A stretch of 64,000 nucleotides of DNA. Origin: Halomonas sp. NO4. GTDB lineage: Bacteria > Pseudomonadota > Gammaproteobacteria > Pseudomonadales > Halomonadaceae. The stretch spans positions 27,300-91,299 of the forward strand of contig NZ_WHMA01000014.1 in assembly GCF_010994375.1 (NCBI RefSeq), in the 5' to 3' direction. Positions within the stretch are counted from its first letter, which is position 1. Every line of letters starts with the position of its first letter. Below the pieces are notes generated by a model. That model was not told the DNA's origin, made no database searches, and was given only the letters and a program-made list of their open reading frames with translations. Shown piece by piece: positions 28,338 through 37,334 of the stretch. The translations under genes were made by a program, and so were the position numbers.

Positions 28338-29624
28338 CTAGCCAGCCAGCCCCAGCAGGCGGGGAATGAACAGGGTGATCGGCTGCCAGTAGGCGGCAGC
28401 GATCAGCACCAGCAGCTGGACCACGATGAAGGGCCACAGCGAACGGGTGATCGACTCGATACGCTCGCCGGTCACCGAGGCCAGCACGAACAGGCAGGCT
28501 CCGACCGGCGGCGTCATCAACGAGATGGTTAGCGAGAGAATGATGATCATGCCGGCATGTACCGGCTCCAGGCCGATGGCCAGGGTCAGCGGGGCCAGGA
28601 CCGGTGCCAGGATGATCAGCGCGGCATTGATGTCCATGAACAGGCCGATGAACAGCAGCAGGGCCACGATCATGGCCACCACGACGGCCGGGTTTTCGGA
28701 AACCGACAGGAAGCCGTTGGCGATGAGCTGGGGGATCTGGTTGAAGGTCATCCACCAGCCCAGGATCGAGGCCGAGGCGATGATCAGGAAGATCACGCCG
28801 GTGATCAGGGCGGTACGAGCCAGCATCTCGTAGAGGTCGCGCAGACGGATGTTGCGATAGAGCGCGCAGCCCACGAAGAGCGCGTAGAACACCGCCAGCG
28901 CTGCGGCCTCGGTGGGCGTGGTAATGCCGGTCAGGATTGCCGTGAGGATGAAGACCGGCAGAATCAGGGCGAGCAGACTGTGGCGGAACTCCTTGAGAAT
29001 ACGGGCCAGGCTTGGCCCCCGGTCGTCCTTGGGCAGGTTCAGGCGGCGGGCGGTGGCCGCAATCAGGCACATGCAGACGAGACAGAGCAGCAGGCCGGGG
29101 ATAATGCCGGCGGCGAACAGCCCGGCAATGGAGACGCCCATCAGCGATCCGTAGATGATGGCCAGCGTGGAGGGGGGAATGATCGGCCCGATGATCGAGC
29201 CGGCGGCAGTGACAGCACAGGCGTAGGAGCCTGAATACCCGGCCTTCTTCATTGCCGGAACCAGCGTGTTGCCGAAAGCGGCAGCGTCAGCGGTGGCCGA
29301 GCCGGTCAGGCCGGCGAACATCACCGAGGCCAACATGTTGGAGTGCGCCATGCCGCCGCGCAGCCATCCGACCAGCGCCTGGGCAAAATTCACCAGGTTC
29401 AGGGTCAGGCCGGAGCGGTTCATAATCTCGCCGGCCAGGATGAAGAACGGCATGGCCAGGAAGGGAAACATGTTGAGGCCGGAGAAGAAGCGGTCCGGCA
29501 CCATGGCCAGGAAATGCCCGCCGCCCATGTCCAGGATGCCGATCATGCCGGCGATGCCCAGCACGATACCCACTGGCATGCCGAGAAACAGCAGGACGAA
29601 GAAAGCCGTCGCTACGATAATCAT
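28338..29624 (-). CDS. TRAP transporter large permease (DctM family)
   Basis: This 428-residue inner-membrane protein with about 12 hydrophobic segments forms the ion-coupled channel of the TRAP carrier. It opens with IIVATAFFVLLFLGMPVGIVLG and contains the family segments FILAGEIMNRSG, GSATADAAAFG, IGPIIPPSTLAIIYG and TPTEAAALAVFYAL, ending with LMTPPVGACLFV. CAGGA precedes the ATG. It sits 12 bases after the small-permease gene, clearly in one operon. Confidence 0.95.
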   Translation of the reverse strand: MIIVATAFFVLLFLGMPVGIVLGIAGMIGILDMGGGHFLAMVPDRFFSGLNMFPFLAMPFFILAGEIMNRSGLTLNLVNFAQALVGWLRGGMAHSNMLASVMFAGLTGSATADAAAFGNTLVPAMKKAGYSGSYACAVTAAGSIIGPIIPPSTLAIIYGSLMGVSIAGLFAAGIIPGLLLCLVCMCLIAATARRLNLPKDDRGPSLARILKEFRHSLLALILPVFILTAILTGITTPTEAAALAVFYALFVGCALYRNIRLRDLYEMLARTALITGVIFLIIASASILGWWMTFNQIPQLIANGFLSVSENPAVVVAMIVALLLFIGLFMDINAALIILAPVLAPLTLAIGLEPVHAGMIIILSLTISLMTPPVGACLFVLASVTGERIESITRSLWPFIVVQLLVLIAAAYWQPITLFIPRLLGLAG

Positions 29625-29636
29625 GATGGTGTCCTG

Positions 29637-30149
29637 TCAGGCGCGTTCGAGAGCGGGTCGGGCGGCGGTAGCCAGCAGGTCGCGGATCGCGGCCAGCGTC
29701 AGCTGCAGGCACGCCATGCCCGAGGCAATGGGGATGATCAGGTAGGGGTAGCCCCGGGGAATGCCGAAGATCATGGTTGACTGGCTGAAGCCCCGTTCGG
29801 TGTAGGCGAGTCCGTAATAGAACATCACCGCGAAGAAGGTGATACCCGCCAGATCAAAGCCCAGGGAGAGCGCCTTCTGTGCGGCCAGGGGCAGTCGTGA
29901 AAAAATCACCAGCATACCGACGTGCTGTCGACGGCATATGCCGATGGACACGGCAAGAAGTGCGACCCAGATCATTAGGTAGCGGGCCAGTTCTTCGGTA
30001 AAGGTCAGGTTCCAGGGCAGCGCATAGCGAGACAGGATGCCGAGCCAGACCGTCAACACCAGCAGTGACAGCAGGAAAACGCACAGCCGCTCCACCCAGG
30101 TGTTCAAGGTCTCGCTGGAATGGCTGATGGTGTGTCGTAAGCGTGACAT
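29637..30149 (-). CDS. TRAP transporter small permease (DctQ family)
   Basis: This 170-residue protein has four hydrophobic helices (about 20-42, 52-70, 90-110, 132-150), the topology of DctQ. The motif WVALLAVSIGICRRQHVGMLVIFSRLP in the middle is typical of the family. GGAG precedes the ATG. It is the first gene of the TRAP operon, whose promoter must lie in 30150-30340. Confidence 0.9.
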   Translation of the reverse strand: MSRLRHTISHSSETLNTWVERLCVFLLSLLVLTVWLGILSRYALPWNLTFTEELARYLMIWVALLAVSIGICRRQHVGMLVIFSRLPLAAQKALSLGFDLAGITFFAVMFYYGLAYTERGFSQSTMIFGIPRGYPYLIIPIASGMACLQLTLAAIRDLLATAARPALERA

Positions 30150-30286
30150 GTTAGTGCTCCGTTAGGCGTGCTCTCGCAGCATTATTCAATAGGCATGCCA
30201 AGGCAGATAAATTCCTTTAATATCAATTATATGTGTCTATATAATTTCGAAAATCCCCTGGCGAATTCGGCGATAATGACCAATAA

Positions 30287-30304
30287 TGGTGCATGACTGC
30301 ACCA
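30287..30304. promoter_or_regulatory. Perfect palindrome upstream of the TRAP operon
   Basis: TGGTGCA and TGCACCA form a perfect seven-base inverted repeat around TGAC, 138 bases before the first TRAP gene. It differs from the TGAAA-N6-TTTCA sites near the regulator, so a different protein or a weaker site is possible. Confidence 0.35.
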
Positions 30305-30340
30305 GTGTTAATACTTCAGATTATTGCGAAGTTTTTCTGG

Positions 30341-30387
30341 AAAAAAGAGGGCATCATCTCGGAATGGGTTTCCGATATGATGCCCTC
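30341..30387 (-). terminator. Rho-independent terminator of the RpiR-family regulator gene
   Basis: Arms 30347-30364 and 30370-30387 pair at 17 of 18 positions (GAGGGCATCAT with ATGATGCCCTC as outer stem). On the minus strand the stem is followed by six T residues (30346-30341). It lies about 120 bases past the regulator stop, and prevents read-through into the TRAP promoter region. Confidence 0.85.
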
Positions 30388-30508
30388 AATATGTTGAGTT
30401 AGTGATGGTAAAAATCAGGGGGGTTTTGGGGAGTATCAAGATGGGAAAGATCGCTATTTGTCGTGCGATTATTTCGGGGCTTGTCGCCTTTGTTCGTGCT
30501 GGTGATTA

Positions 30509-31396
30509 TCAGGGATATGCGTTCAGTTCTTCCAGCTCATCATGCAAGGCTTCAATGCGCTTCAGGCGTGACTGGCTCTGCGGTACATCATATTGATATA
30601 GCGTGGTGCATAGCAGGTTGATAACGCTCATGGTGGCGGAATAGCTATCGAAGAGTGACTGTGAGCGTACCTGGCAGGTGAACGTCCAAGTGCCTGTCAG
30701 TCCCGGGTCGACCGCCGATGGGTCGGTGATCAGCAAGCTGCGAGCGCCCTGCTCGCGGGCAACATCGAGGATGCGCGACACCAGGCTCACGCGACGACGC
30801 AGGCCCACAAGAATCACCACGTCATCGGTGGTGATGTCGACCAGGTCCTCGCCGAGGGTCTGGCCGCTCTTCGGCAGCAGGACAACGTCGGGGCGAAGGA
30901 GCTGTAGCTGGCGGTGCAGGTAGCTGGCCAGCATGTGGCTGTTGCGAAAGCCGGCCACGTGGACCCGCTGCGCCGTGGCCAGGGCGGTCACGCAAGCTCT
31001 GAGCCGGTCGGGGCGCAAGGCTTCCAGGGTGTGTGTGAGGTTCTGGGTTTCCTGGGCGACGTGATCGGCGATGAGCTGGCTCGGCTGCGGCGGCTGGACA
31101 GACTGCCGACTGGGTGCGGCGCCGGAGGAGAGATAGACCGGCGAGCCCCAGCGTTTGGCGTCACGCGCTTGTTGACGGGCGGCGTTGAAATCCTTGTAGC
31201 CCAGGCGCTGAAAGAAGCGGGAGGCCGCGGCTTTCGAGGTGCCAGCGGCCTCGGCCAATTCACCCGCGCTGTAGGTGGCGATATCGCCGGGAAAACTGAG
31301 CAGCAGGTCGCCCAGCCGCTTCTCCGCCGGGGGCAGCTCGCTGTAGTGAGCCTGGATCCGCGCTTCCAGGCTGGGGGTGTCGTCTGCTGTCGTCAT
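30509..31396 (-). CDS. RpiR/MurR-family transcriptional regulator
   Basis: This 295-residue regulator has an N-terminal RpiR helix-turn-helix (about 1-80, LAEAAGTSKAAASRFFQRLGYKDF). A SIS domain follows (about 128-265: VHVAGFRNSHMLASYL, TTDDVVILVGLRRRVSLVSRILDVAREQGARSLLIT) that normally binds a phosphosugar; here context suggests a different effector. It lies between the TRAP operon and the divergent lyase-hydrolase operon, and two palindromes sit between it and that operon. No Shine-Dalgarno is evident before its ATG, so it may be weakly or leaderlessly translated. Confidence 0.92.
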   Translation of the reverse strand: MTTADDTPSLEARIQAHYSELPPAEKRLGDLLLSFPGDIATYSAGELAEAAGTSKAAASRFFQRLGYKDFNAARQQARDAKRWGSPVYLSSGAAPSRQSVQPPQPSQLIADHVAQETQNLTHTLEALRPDRLRACVTALATAQRVHVAGFRNSHMLASYLHRQLQLLRPDVVLLPKSGQTLGEDLVDITTDDVVILVGLRRRVSLVSRILDVAREQGARSLLITDPSAVDPGLTGTWTFTCQVRSQSLFDSYSATMSVINLLCTTLYQYDVPQSQSRLKRIEALHDELEELNAYP

Positions 31397-31425
31397 GTCG
31401 GCATTGTGCCACGGTCACGCTGAAC

Positions 31426-31470
31426 TGAAAATATATTTTCATGTGTTGACAATATGAAAATCAAGTTTCA
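31426..31470. promoter_or_regulatory. Two candidate RpiR operators overlapping the lyase operon promoter
   Basis: Site 1 (31426-31441) is the perfect palindrome TGAAAATATATTTTCA. Site 2 (31455-31470) is TGAAAATCAAGTTTCA, matching the same TGAAA-N6-TTTCA form, with centres 29 bases apart. A consensus -35 TTGACA (31446-31451) lies between them, and the expected -10 (31469-31474, CAGATT, weak) touches site 2. Occupancy would block the plus-strand promoter and sit just upstream of the regulator's own start. Confidence 0.65.
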
Positions 31471-31545
31471 GATTGAAAGGCATCCCGGGTAGCTGGCCAG
31501 AGGAATCTGGCCGTACCCTCGACTCGCATCGACCCTAGGATTGCC

Positions 31546-32769
31546 ATGCCTCCGCTGATAACCCACGACGCCCTGCGTCATGTCGTCAACCCGCGGGCTC
31601 GCCGCACGACCCCGATCGGGGAACGCCAACGTGCCGTACTCTCCCAAGATGCCATGTGCGACGCCCGTGACGAGATTCGCACCTGGCCAGGCTACGCGCC
31701 CACGCCGCTGCTCAGCCTCGATGGCCTTGCCAAGGCCGCGGGTGTCGCCACGGTGGCCTACAAGGACGAGGCGCAGCGCTTCACGCTGAACAGCTTCAAG
31801 GCCCTGGGCGGTGCCTATGCCGTGCTGCGTTTGCTCAAGGCCCAGTTGCCGGATGGCGTGACCTCGGCGGATCTGATCGCCGGTCGCTACCGCGACGCGG
31901 TCGCATCGATGACCGTCTGCTGCGCCACCGATGGCAACCATGGCCGTTCGGTAGCGTGGGGGGCGCAGCAGTTCGGGGCCCGTTGTGTAATCTATCTGCA
32001 TGCCACGGTCTCGTCCGGTCGTGAGGCGGCAATTGCCCGTTTTGGCGCAGAAGTGCGTCGCGTGCCGGGCAACTATGACGATTCCGTGCGACAGGCGGCT
32101 CGCGATGCCGAGGCCAACGGCTGGTTCGTGGTATCCGATACCTCCTATCCCGGCTATATGTCGGTGCCGCGGGACGTCATGCAGGGCTATACGGTAATGA
32201 TCGACGAGGCGGTCCAGCAACTGCCCGCGCCGCCGACCCACTGTTTCATTCAGGGCGGTGTCGGCGGACTGGCGGCGGCGACCCTGGCACAGCTATGGGA
32301 GGCCTATGGGGTTGATCGGCCACGGGTGGTCGTCGTGGAGCCTGAACGAGCGGCCTGTCTCTTCGAGAGCGCCTGCACCGGTCGCCCCACGGCGGTCGCA
32401 GGCGAGCTGGATACCCTGATGGCTGGCCTGGCCTGTGGCGAGGTGTCCCTGCTGGCGTGGGAAGTACTGGATGAGGGCGTCGATGATTACCTCACCGTGA
32501 GCGATGAGGCGGCTGTAGAGGCCATGCGACTGTTGGCTGACGGGGTGGCCGGCGATGCGCCGGTCGTGGCCGGCGAGAGCGCGGTGGCCGGGCTGGCCGC
32601 GCTGCTGATCGCGCGCCAGGCCCCGGCCCTGAGCGCTGCCCTGGAATTGGGCGCCGACAGCCGCGTGTTGCTCATCGGCAGCGAAGGCGCGACCGACGAA
32701 GCGGTTTACCGTGACCTGGTGGGCCGCTCCTCGGCCGAGGTGGCAGGGGAGGCGCTCGATCATGCCTGA
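31546..32769 (+). CDS. Diaminopropionate ammonia-lyase (YgeX/DpaL family)
   Basis: This 407-residue PLP enzyme of fold type II splits 2,3-diaminopropionate to pyruvate and two ammonia. The PLP lysine is Lys85 in FTLNSFKALGGAYAV; the substrate loop is CCATDGNHGRSVAWGAQ; the family-specific TSYPGYMSVPRDVMQGYTVM and the glycine-rich FIQGGVGGLAAA are present. Threonine dehydratases are related but lack these longer motifs. AGGATT precedes the ATG. First gene of a three-gene operon with two decarbamoylating hydrolases; it overlaps the next gene by eight bases. Confidence 0.88.
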   Translation: MPPLITHDALRHVVNPRARRTTPIGERQRAVLSQDAMCDARDEIRTWPGYAPTPLLSLDGLAKAAGVATVAYKDEAQRFTLNSFKALGGAYAVLRLLKAQLPDGVTSADLIAGRYRDAVASMTVCCATDGNHGRSVAWGAQQFGARCVIYLHATVSSGREAAIARFGAEVRRVPGNYDDSVRQAARDAEANGWFVVSDTSYPGYMSVPRDVMQGYTVMIDEAVQQLPAPPTHCFIQGGVGGLAAATLAQLWEAYGVDRPRVVVVEPERAACLFESACTGRPTAVAGELDTLMAGLACGEVSLLAWEVLDEGVDDYLTVSDEAAVEAMRLLADGVAGDAPVVAGESAVAGLAALLIARQAPALSAALELGADSRVLLIGSEGATDEAVYRDLVGRSSAEVAGEALDHA

Positions 32770-33991
32770 CACTCTGCGAATCGATGGCCAGCGACTGCTG
32801 GCGCGCCTGAAGCGCCTGGGCGAAATCGGTGCTCTGCCGGGTGGGGGTGTCTGCCGCCTGGCGCTGACGGAAGAGGATCGCCTGGGGCGCGAGTGCGTGG
32901 TGGGCTGGATGCGTGAACTGGGCCTGAGCGTGAGCACGGATGCCATGGGCAATGTCTTCGGCATGCGTCCCGGGCGAGAGACTGGCGCACCGGTGATGAC
33001 GGGCTCGCACATCGATACGGTGCGCACCGGCGGTCTGTACGACGGCACGCTGGGCGTGTTGGCCGGACTGGAGGTCGTGGCCACGCTCAATGATGCCGGG
33101 ATCACCACGCGGCGGCCGCTGTGCGTGGCGTTCTTCACCAATGAGGAGGGCGCTCGCTTTGCTCCCGACATGATGGGAAGCCTGGTCTATGTGGGCGGCA
33201 TGCCGCTGGAGGAGGCGTTGGCGACCGAGGGCATCGATGGCCAGCGTGTCGGGGACTGCCTGGCGGCCATCGGCGCCCAGGGCGATCAAGCCGTCGGCCA
33301 GCCTGTTGTGCATGCGTTCGTCGAGTTGCATGTGGAGCAGGGGCCGGTGCTGGAAGAGTCGGCTGTGACCATCGGGGCCGTGGAAAAGGTCCAGGGGATC
33401 TCCTGGACGGAACTCACGTTCACCGGCACGTCCAATCACGCCGGCACTACTCCCATGCGGCTGCGTCATGATGCCGGCTACGCTGCCTCAGCAACCGCCA
33501 CCTTCGTGCGGGAGTTGGTCACGCGCATCGGTGGCGACCAGGTGGGGACGGTCGGCTCACTGGAGGTTCAGCCCAACCTGGTCAATGTGGTCGCCAATCA
33601 GGCCCGCTTGACGGTCGATCTGCGCAATACCGATAACGACCGGCTGACACGGGCCGAGACGGAGCTTGCCGCTTTCGTCGAGCAGCTCGCCGAGCGGGAG
33701 GGGGTTGAGGTGGCCCAGCGGACCCTGGCTCGCTTCGACCCCGTGCCCTTCGATCCAGGCATGGTCGACCGCGTGGAGGCTAGCGCAAAGGCGCTTGGCC
33801 ATTCCGTGAGTCGCATGCCCAGCGGAGCCGGCCACGATGCCCAGATGCTGGCCCGCGTTTGTCCGACCAGCATGATCTTCGTGCCGAGCGTGGGCGGGGT
33901 CAGCCACAACATCCATGAATACACGGCGCCCGAAGAGCTGACGGCCGGTGCCAACGTGCTGTTGCAGGTCATGCTGGATCTGAGCGACTGA
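32762..33991 (+). CDS. Zn-dependent amidohydrolase (N-carbamoyl-L-amino acid hydrolase / allantoate amidohydrolase family, M20)
   Basis: This 409-residue hydrolase removes carbamoyl (ureido) groups. Metal and catalytic motifs are visible: TGSHIDTVRTGGLYDGTLGV (about 80-99), FFTNEEGARFAPDMMGS (about 125), HVEQGPVLEE (about 196) and the C-terminal SGAGHDAQMLARVCPTSMIFVPS with VSHNIHEYT. This separates it from ArgE-type M20 enzymes and places it with HyuC, beta-ureidopropionase and allantoate amidohydrolase. The start at 32762 gives family length; the open frame runs 17 codons further upstream inside the lyase gene. Sequence alone does not choose between carbamoyl-amino acid and allantoate substrates. 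Confidence 0.87.
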   Translation: MPDTLRIDGQRLLARLKRLGEIGALPGGGVCRLALTEEDRLGRECVVGWMRELGLSVSTDAMGNVFGMRPGRETGAPVMTGSHIDTVRTGGLYDGTLGVLAGLEVVATLNDAGITTRRPLCVAFFTNEEGARFAPDMMGSLVYVGGMPLEEALATEGIDGQRVGDCLAAIGAQGDQAVGQPVVHAFVELHVEQGPVLEESAVTIGAVEKVQGISWTELTFTGTSNHAGTTPMRLRHDAGYAASATATFVRELVTRIGGDQVGTVGSLEVQPNLVNVVANQARLTVDLRNTDNDRLTRAETELAAFVEQLAEREGVEVAQRTLARFDPVPFDPGMVDRVEASAKALGHSVSRMPSGAGHDAQMLARVCPTSMIFVPSVGGVSHNIHEYTAPEELTAGANVLLQVMLDLSD

Positions 33992-34006
33992 GACAAGGAC
34001 AACCCA

Positions 34007-34924
34007 ATGAGTCGACTGTTGAGAATCGGGGCCGCCCAGCTGGGCCCCATCGCTCGTGAGGAAACGCGAGCACAAGCCGTGGCGCGCATGATCGAGCTAA
34101 TGCACCGGGCCCACTCACAAGGCGTGGAGCTGGTGGTTTTCCCGGAGCTGGCATTGACCACTTTCTTCCCGCGCTGGTTCTTCGAGGATCAGGCCGAACT
34201 GGAAGCTTTCTTCGAGCGCGAGATGCCTGGGCCCGAGACGCAGCCTCTGTTCGATACCGCTCGTGAGCTGGGCATTGGCTTCTATCTCGGCTATGCCGAG
34301 CTGGCCTGGGAAGAGGGACGAACCCGGCACTTCAATACTTCAATCCTGGTGGACCGTTCGGGGGCGATCGTCGGCAAGTACCGCAAGATGCACTTGCCGG
34401 GGCATAGGGAGCCTGAGTCCTGGCGGCCATTTCAGCATCTGGAGAAGCGCTACTTCGAGCCCGGCAACCAGGGATTTGGAACCTGGGACGCTTTTGGCGG
34501 CACCATGGGCATGGCGCTGTGCAATGATCGTCGCTGGCCGGAAACCTACCGGATGCTGGCCCTCCAGGGGGTCGAGCTGATGATGCTCGGCTACAACACG
34601 CCGATTCATTATCCCCCGGTACCCGCACACGACCACCTGCAGGGCTTTCACAATCACCTCTGCATGCAGGCCGGCGCCTATCAGAACGGTATGTGGGTGG
34701 TGGGGGTGGCCAAGGCCGGCAGGGAGGAGGGGTGCGACCTGCTTGGGCAGAGCTGCATCATCGCGCCGACCGGCGAGATCGTCGCCATGGCGAGCACCCT
34801 GGAAGATGAGCTGATCACCTACCAGTGCGATCTGGATCGAACGCGCGAGATCCGAGAGCATATCTTCAATTTTACGTTGCATCGGCGGCCCGAAACCTAC
34901 CAGCTCATCACGCAACCGGGATAA
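34007..34924 (+). CDS. N-carbamoyl-D-amino acid hydrolase (nitrilase superfamily)
   Basis: This 305-residue enzyme hydrolyses N-carbamoyl-D-amino acids to the amino acid, carbon dioxide and ammonia. The catalytic triad is at the exact positions of the well-studied Agrobacterium enzyme: Glu47 (VFPELALTTFFPRW), Lys127 (KYRKMHLPGH) and Cys172 (LCNDRRWPE). Other long matches are HLEKRYFEPG, GYNTP.H.PPVP.HDHL and SCI.APTGEIVA. It lies 15 bases after the M20 hydrolase in the same operon. No hydantoinase is present, which is unusual, since these enzymes normally follow one. Its presence implies a ureido substrate delivered from outside. Confidence 0.92.
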   Translation: MSRLLRIGAAQLGPIAREETRAQAVARMIELMHRAHSQGVELVVFPELALTTFFPRWFFEDQAELEAFFEREMPGPETQPLFDTARELGIGFYLGYAELAWEEGRTRHFNTSILVDRSGAIVGKYRKMHLPGHREPESWRPFQHLEKRYFEPGNQGFGTWDAFGGTMGMALCNDRRWPETYRMLALQGVELMMLGYNTPIHYPPVPAHDHLQGFHNHLCMQAGAYQNGMWVVGVAKAGREEGCDLLGQSCIIAPTGEIVAMASTLEDELITYQCDLDRTREIREHIFNFTLHRRPETYQLITQPG

Positions 34925-34988
34925 ATCGCTGCCAACGCGGAAGGATCACAATACGGACCAAGGCGACATTGGCGTTCAATCCACTGCT

Positions 34989-35109
34989 GTACGGCACCCA
35001 CGGTAAGCCGGGTCCGCAGTGCGGCGACTGGGTGATCCGCTGCCTCGGCCCCACCAAGCTGCCGGAGCCGACGCGACTGGCGGATCGGTTGGCTTCCAGA
35101 AAGGGCTAG
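34989..35109 (+). pseudogene. Remnant of the nfi (endonuclease V) 3' end
   Basis: The translated stretch GTHGKPGPQCGDW joins directly to VIRCLGPTKLPEPTRLADR, matching nfi residues GTHAEPGPQRGDW and VIACLGPTKLPEPTRLADR with the roughly 40 residues in between deleted. Thirty-nine bases at 35050-35088 are identical to 26974-27012 in the intact gene. It ends in a TAG stop. Catalytic residues are absent, so it is non-functional. It lies between the D-carbamoylase gene and the intact aldo/keto reductase, marking the right junction of the island. Confidence 0.9.
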
Positions 35110-35123
35110 ACAATCAGAAGGGG

Positions 35124-35132
<9 letters not shown>
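35097..35132. repeat. 18-base tandem duplication at the island right edge
   Basis: Units 35097-35114 and 35115-35132 read cagaaAgggctagacaat and cagaaGgggctagacaat, differing at one base. The second unit contains the stop and last codons of the aldo/keto reductase on the minus strand; the first holds the stop of the nfi remnant. Confidence 0.9.
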
Positions 35133-36029
<897 letters not shown>

Positions 36030-36157
36030 GGGGGTACCTCCATTTATTGGAAATATTTTTCACTATATTGCCGCCGGCACCTGACGACAGCAAGCCACTG
36101 GGCTACCTTTAAGGATGGCGCAAACGCCAACCGTTTTTTTCATGGCAAGGAGTCGAC

Positions 36158-36589
36158 ATGAGCATCAACAAAACCGGAAGCGCCGTCTGGCAAGGCGGCC
36201 TCAAGGACGGCAAGGGTCAGGTATCTACCCAGAGCGGCGTGCTCAAGGACGTGCCCTACAGTTTCGCCCAGCGGTTCGAGGGTGCGGCCGGCTCCAACCC
36301 CGAGGAGCTTATCGGCGCGGCTCACGCCAGCTGCTACTCCATGGCCCTGTCGCTGATACTGGGCGAGGCCGGCCTCACGCCGGAGCGTATCGCTACCCAG
36401 GCCACGGTGACCCTGGAGCAGGACGACAGCGGCTTCTCCATCAGCGCCGTGCATCTCGATACCGTGGCGATCATTCCCGGTGCCGACGAGGCGACCTTCA
36501 AGGAGGCGGCCGATAACGCCAAGGCGGGGTGTCCCGTCTCCAAGCTGCTCAACGCCACCATCACCCTGAACGCCAGACTCGATTCCTGA
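36158..36589 (+). CDS. OsmC family peroxiredoxin
   Basis: This 143-residue thiol peroxidase reduces organic hydroperoxides. Both active-site cysteines are present: AAHASCYSMALS (Cys about 60) and AGCPVSKLLNATITL (Cys about 125), with the supporting Gln-Arg-Phe-Glu (AQRFEGAAG). Motif context favours OsmC over Ohr. AAGGAG precedes the ATG by seven bases. Such genes respond to osmotic or oxidative stress; no operator was identified in the AT-rich upstream region. A hairpin follows the stop. Confidence 0.92.
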   Translation: MSINKTGSAVWQGGLKDGKGQVSTQSGVLKDVPYSFAQRFEGAAGSNPEELIGAAHASCYSMALSLILGEAGLTPERIATQATVTLEQDDSGFSISAVHLDTVAIIPGADEATFKEAADNAKAGCPVSKLLNATITLNARLDS

Positions 36590-36625
36590 GTGTCGTTCGC
36601 CGGTCTAGGCGCCTCGCTCACCCCA

Positions 36626-36649
36626 CGACGGCCCCGCTCGGGGCCGTCG
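36626..36649. terminator. Bidirectional hairpin between osmC and the amidotransferase gene
   Basis: CGACGGCCCCG pairs with CGGGGCCGTCG around a two-base loop, between the converging stops at 36589 and 36654. No long T-tract, but its position fits shared termination. Confidence 0.65.
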
Positions 36650-36653
36650 GCGT

Positions 36654-37334
36654 TTACGCGCCCGACCCCGCGGCGCGTCGTGCGGCCTCCACCAGAGCGC
36701 GGATCAGGCGCTGCTGGGGGCGGTTGAAGACCAGCCACTCGGGATGCCACTGCACGCCGATCAGGAAGTCGTGGTGGCGCGATTCGATGCCTTGCACCAG
36801 GCCGTCGCGGTCGCGGGCGACGATCTCGATGCCGTGGCCGGTGCGTTGTACGGCCTGATGGTGGAGGCTGTTGATGCGGCACCAGGTCACGTCGAGGATG
36901 TGGTGCAGGCGGCTGTCGGCGACGATGTCCACCGTCTTGCGCGGCAGTACGGTGCGGCGCCGCTTGAGCCCCTCGTGGGTGGTGTAGATGTCGGGGTCCA
37001 GAGTGCCGCCAAGGTGCACGTTGAGCAGCTGGGCGCCACGGCAGATACCCAGCACCGGCGTGTTGCGAGGAATGAAGGTCGCCAGCAGCGTGAGCTCGAG
37101 CTCGTCGCGTTCGGGGTCGACGCGCACCTCGAGCTGCACCTCGCCGCCGTAGAGGTGGGCCTGGATGTCGTCGCCGCCGCCGATGATCAGGCCGTCGAGG
37201 CGCTCGGGCACGGGGCGCGACGGCGAGAGCCGCTGCGGGCGCCCGCCGTGGCGCCACACCGCGAACCAGTCGAACCACCAGGCGATGCGGCTCTTGCGGT
37301 CGGAGGTGGTGATGCCGATCAGCGGTCGGGTCAT
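36654..37334 (-). CDS. Class I glutamine amidotransferase / gamma-glutamyl hydrolase-like (peptidase C26)
   Basis: This 226-residue protein has the class I amidotransferase fold of PuuD and related gamma-glutamyl hydrolases. The nucleophile Cys lies in LGICRGAQLLNVHLGG (about 98), and the His-Glu pair in GVQWHPEWL (about 193). IIGGGDDIQ marks the early conserved loop. It overlaps the upstream amidoligase gene by four bases (ATGA), so the two are translated together. In that setting it more likely removes or transfers a gamma-glutamyl/amide group on the amidoligase product than acts in putrescine breakdown; no other puu gene is nearby. Confidence 0.88.
   Translation of the reverse strand: MTRPLIGITTSDRKSRIAWWFDWFAVWRHGGRPQRLSPSRPVPERLDGLIIGGGDDIQAHLYGGEVQLEVRVDPERDELELTLLATFIPRNTPVLGICRGAQLLNVHLGGTLDPDIYTTHEGLKRRRTVLPRKTVDIVADSRLHHILDVTWCRINSLHHQAVQRTGHGIEIVARDRDGLVQGIESRHHDFLIGVQWHPEWLVFNRPQQRLIRALVEAARRAAGSGA

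Larger units (their letters stand above)
30150..30508. other. 359-base AT-rich spacer between the TRAP operon and rpiR-like gene
   Basis: No gene is seen. The stretch holds the TRAP operon promoter region (minus strand; AT-rich 30200-30260), an 18-base palindrome at 30287-30304 (TGGTGCA-TGAC-TGCACCA) and a terminator for the RpiR gene at 30341-30387. The interval 30388-30508 is an untranslated 3' region of the regulator gene without further signals. Confidence 0.5.

Noticed and set aside
27037..35123. Transposon or integrative element carrying the TRAP/lyase island
   Set aside because: No transposase, integrase, terminal inverted repeats or tRNA target; the flanking repeats are pieces of chromosomal genes instead.
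36654..37334. PuuD of a putrescine degradation pathway
   Set aside because: The Cys-His-Glu set fits, but no other puu gene is nearby and the gene is coupled to an amidoligase.
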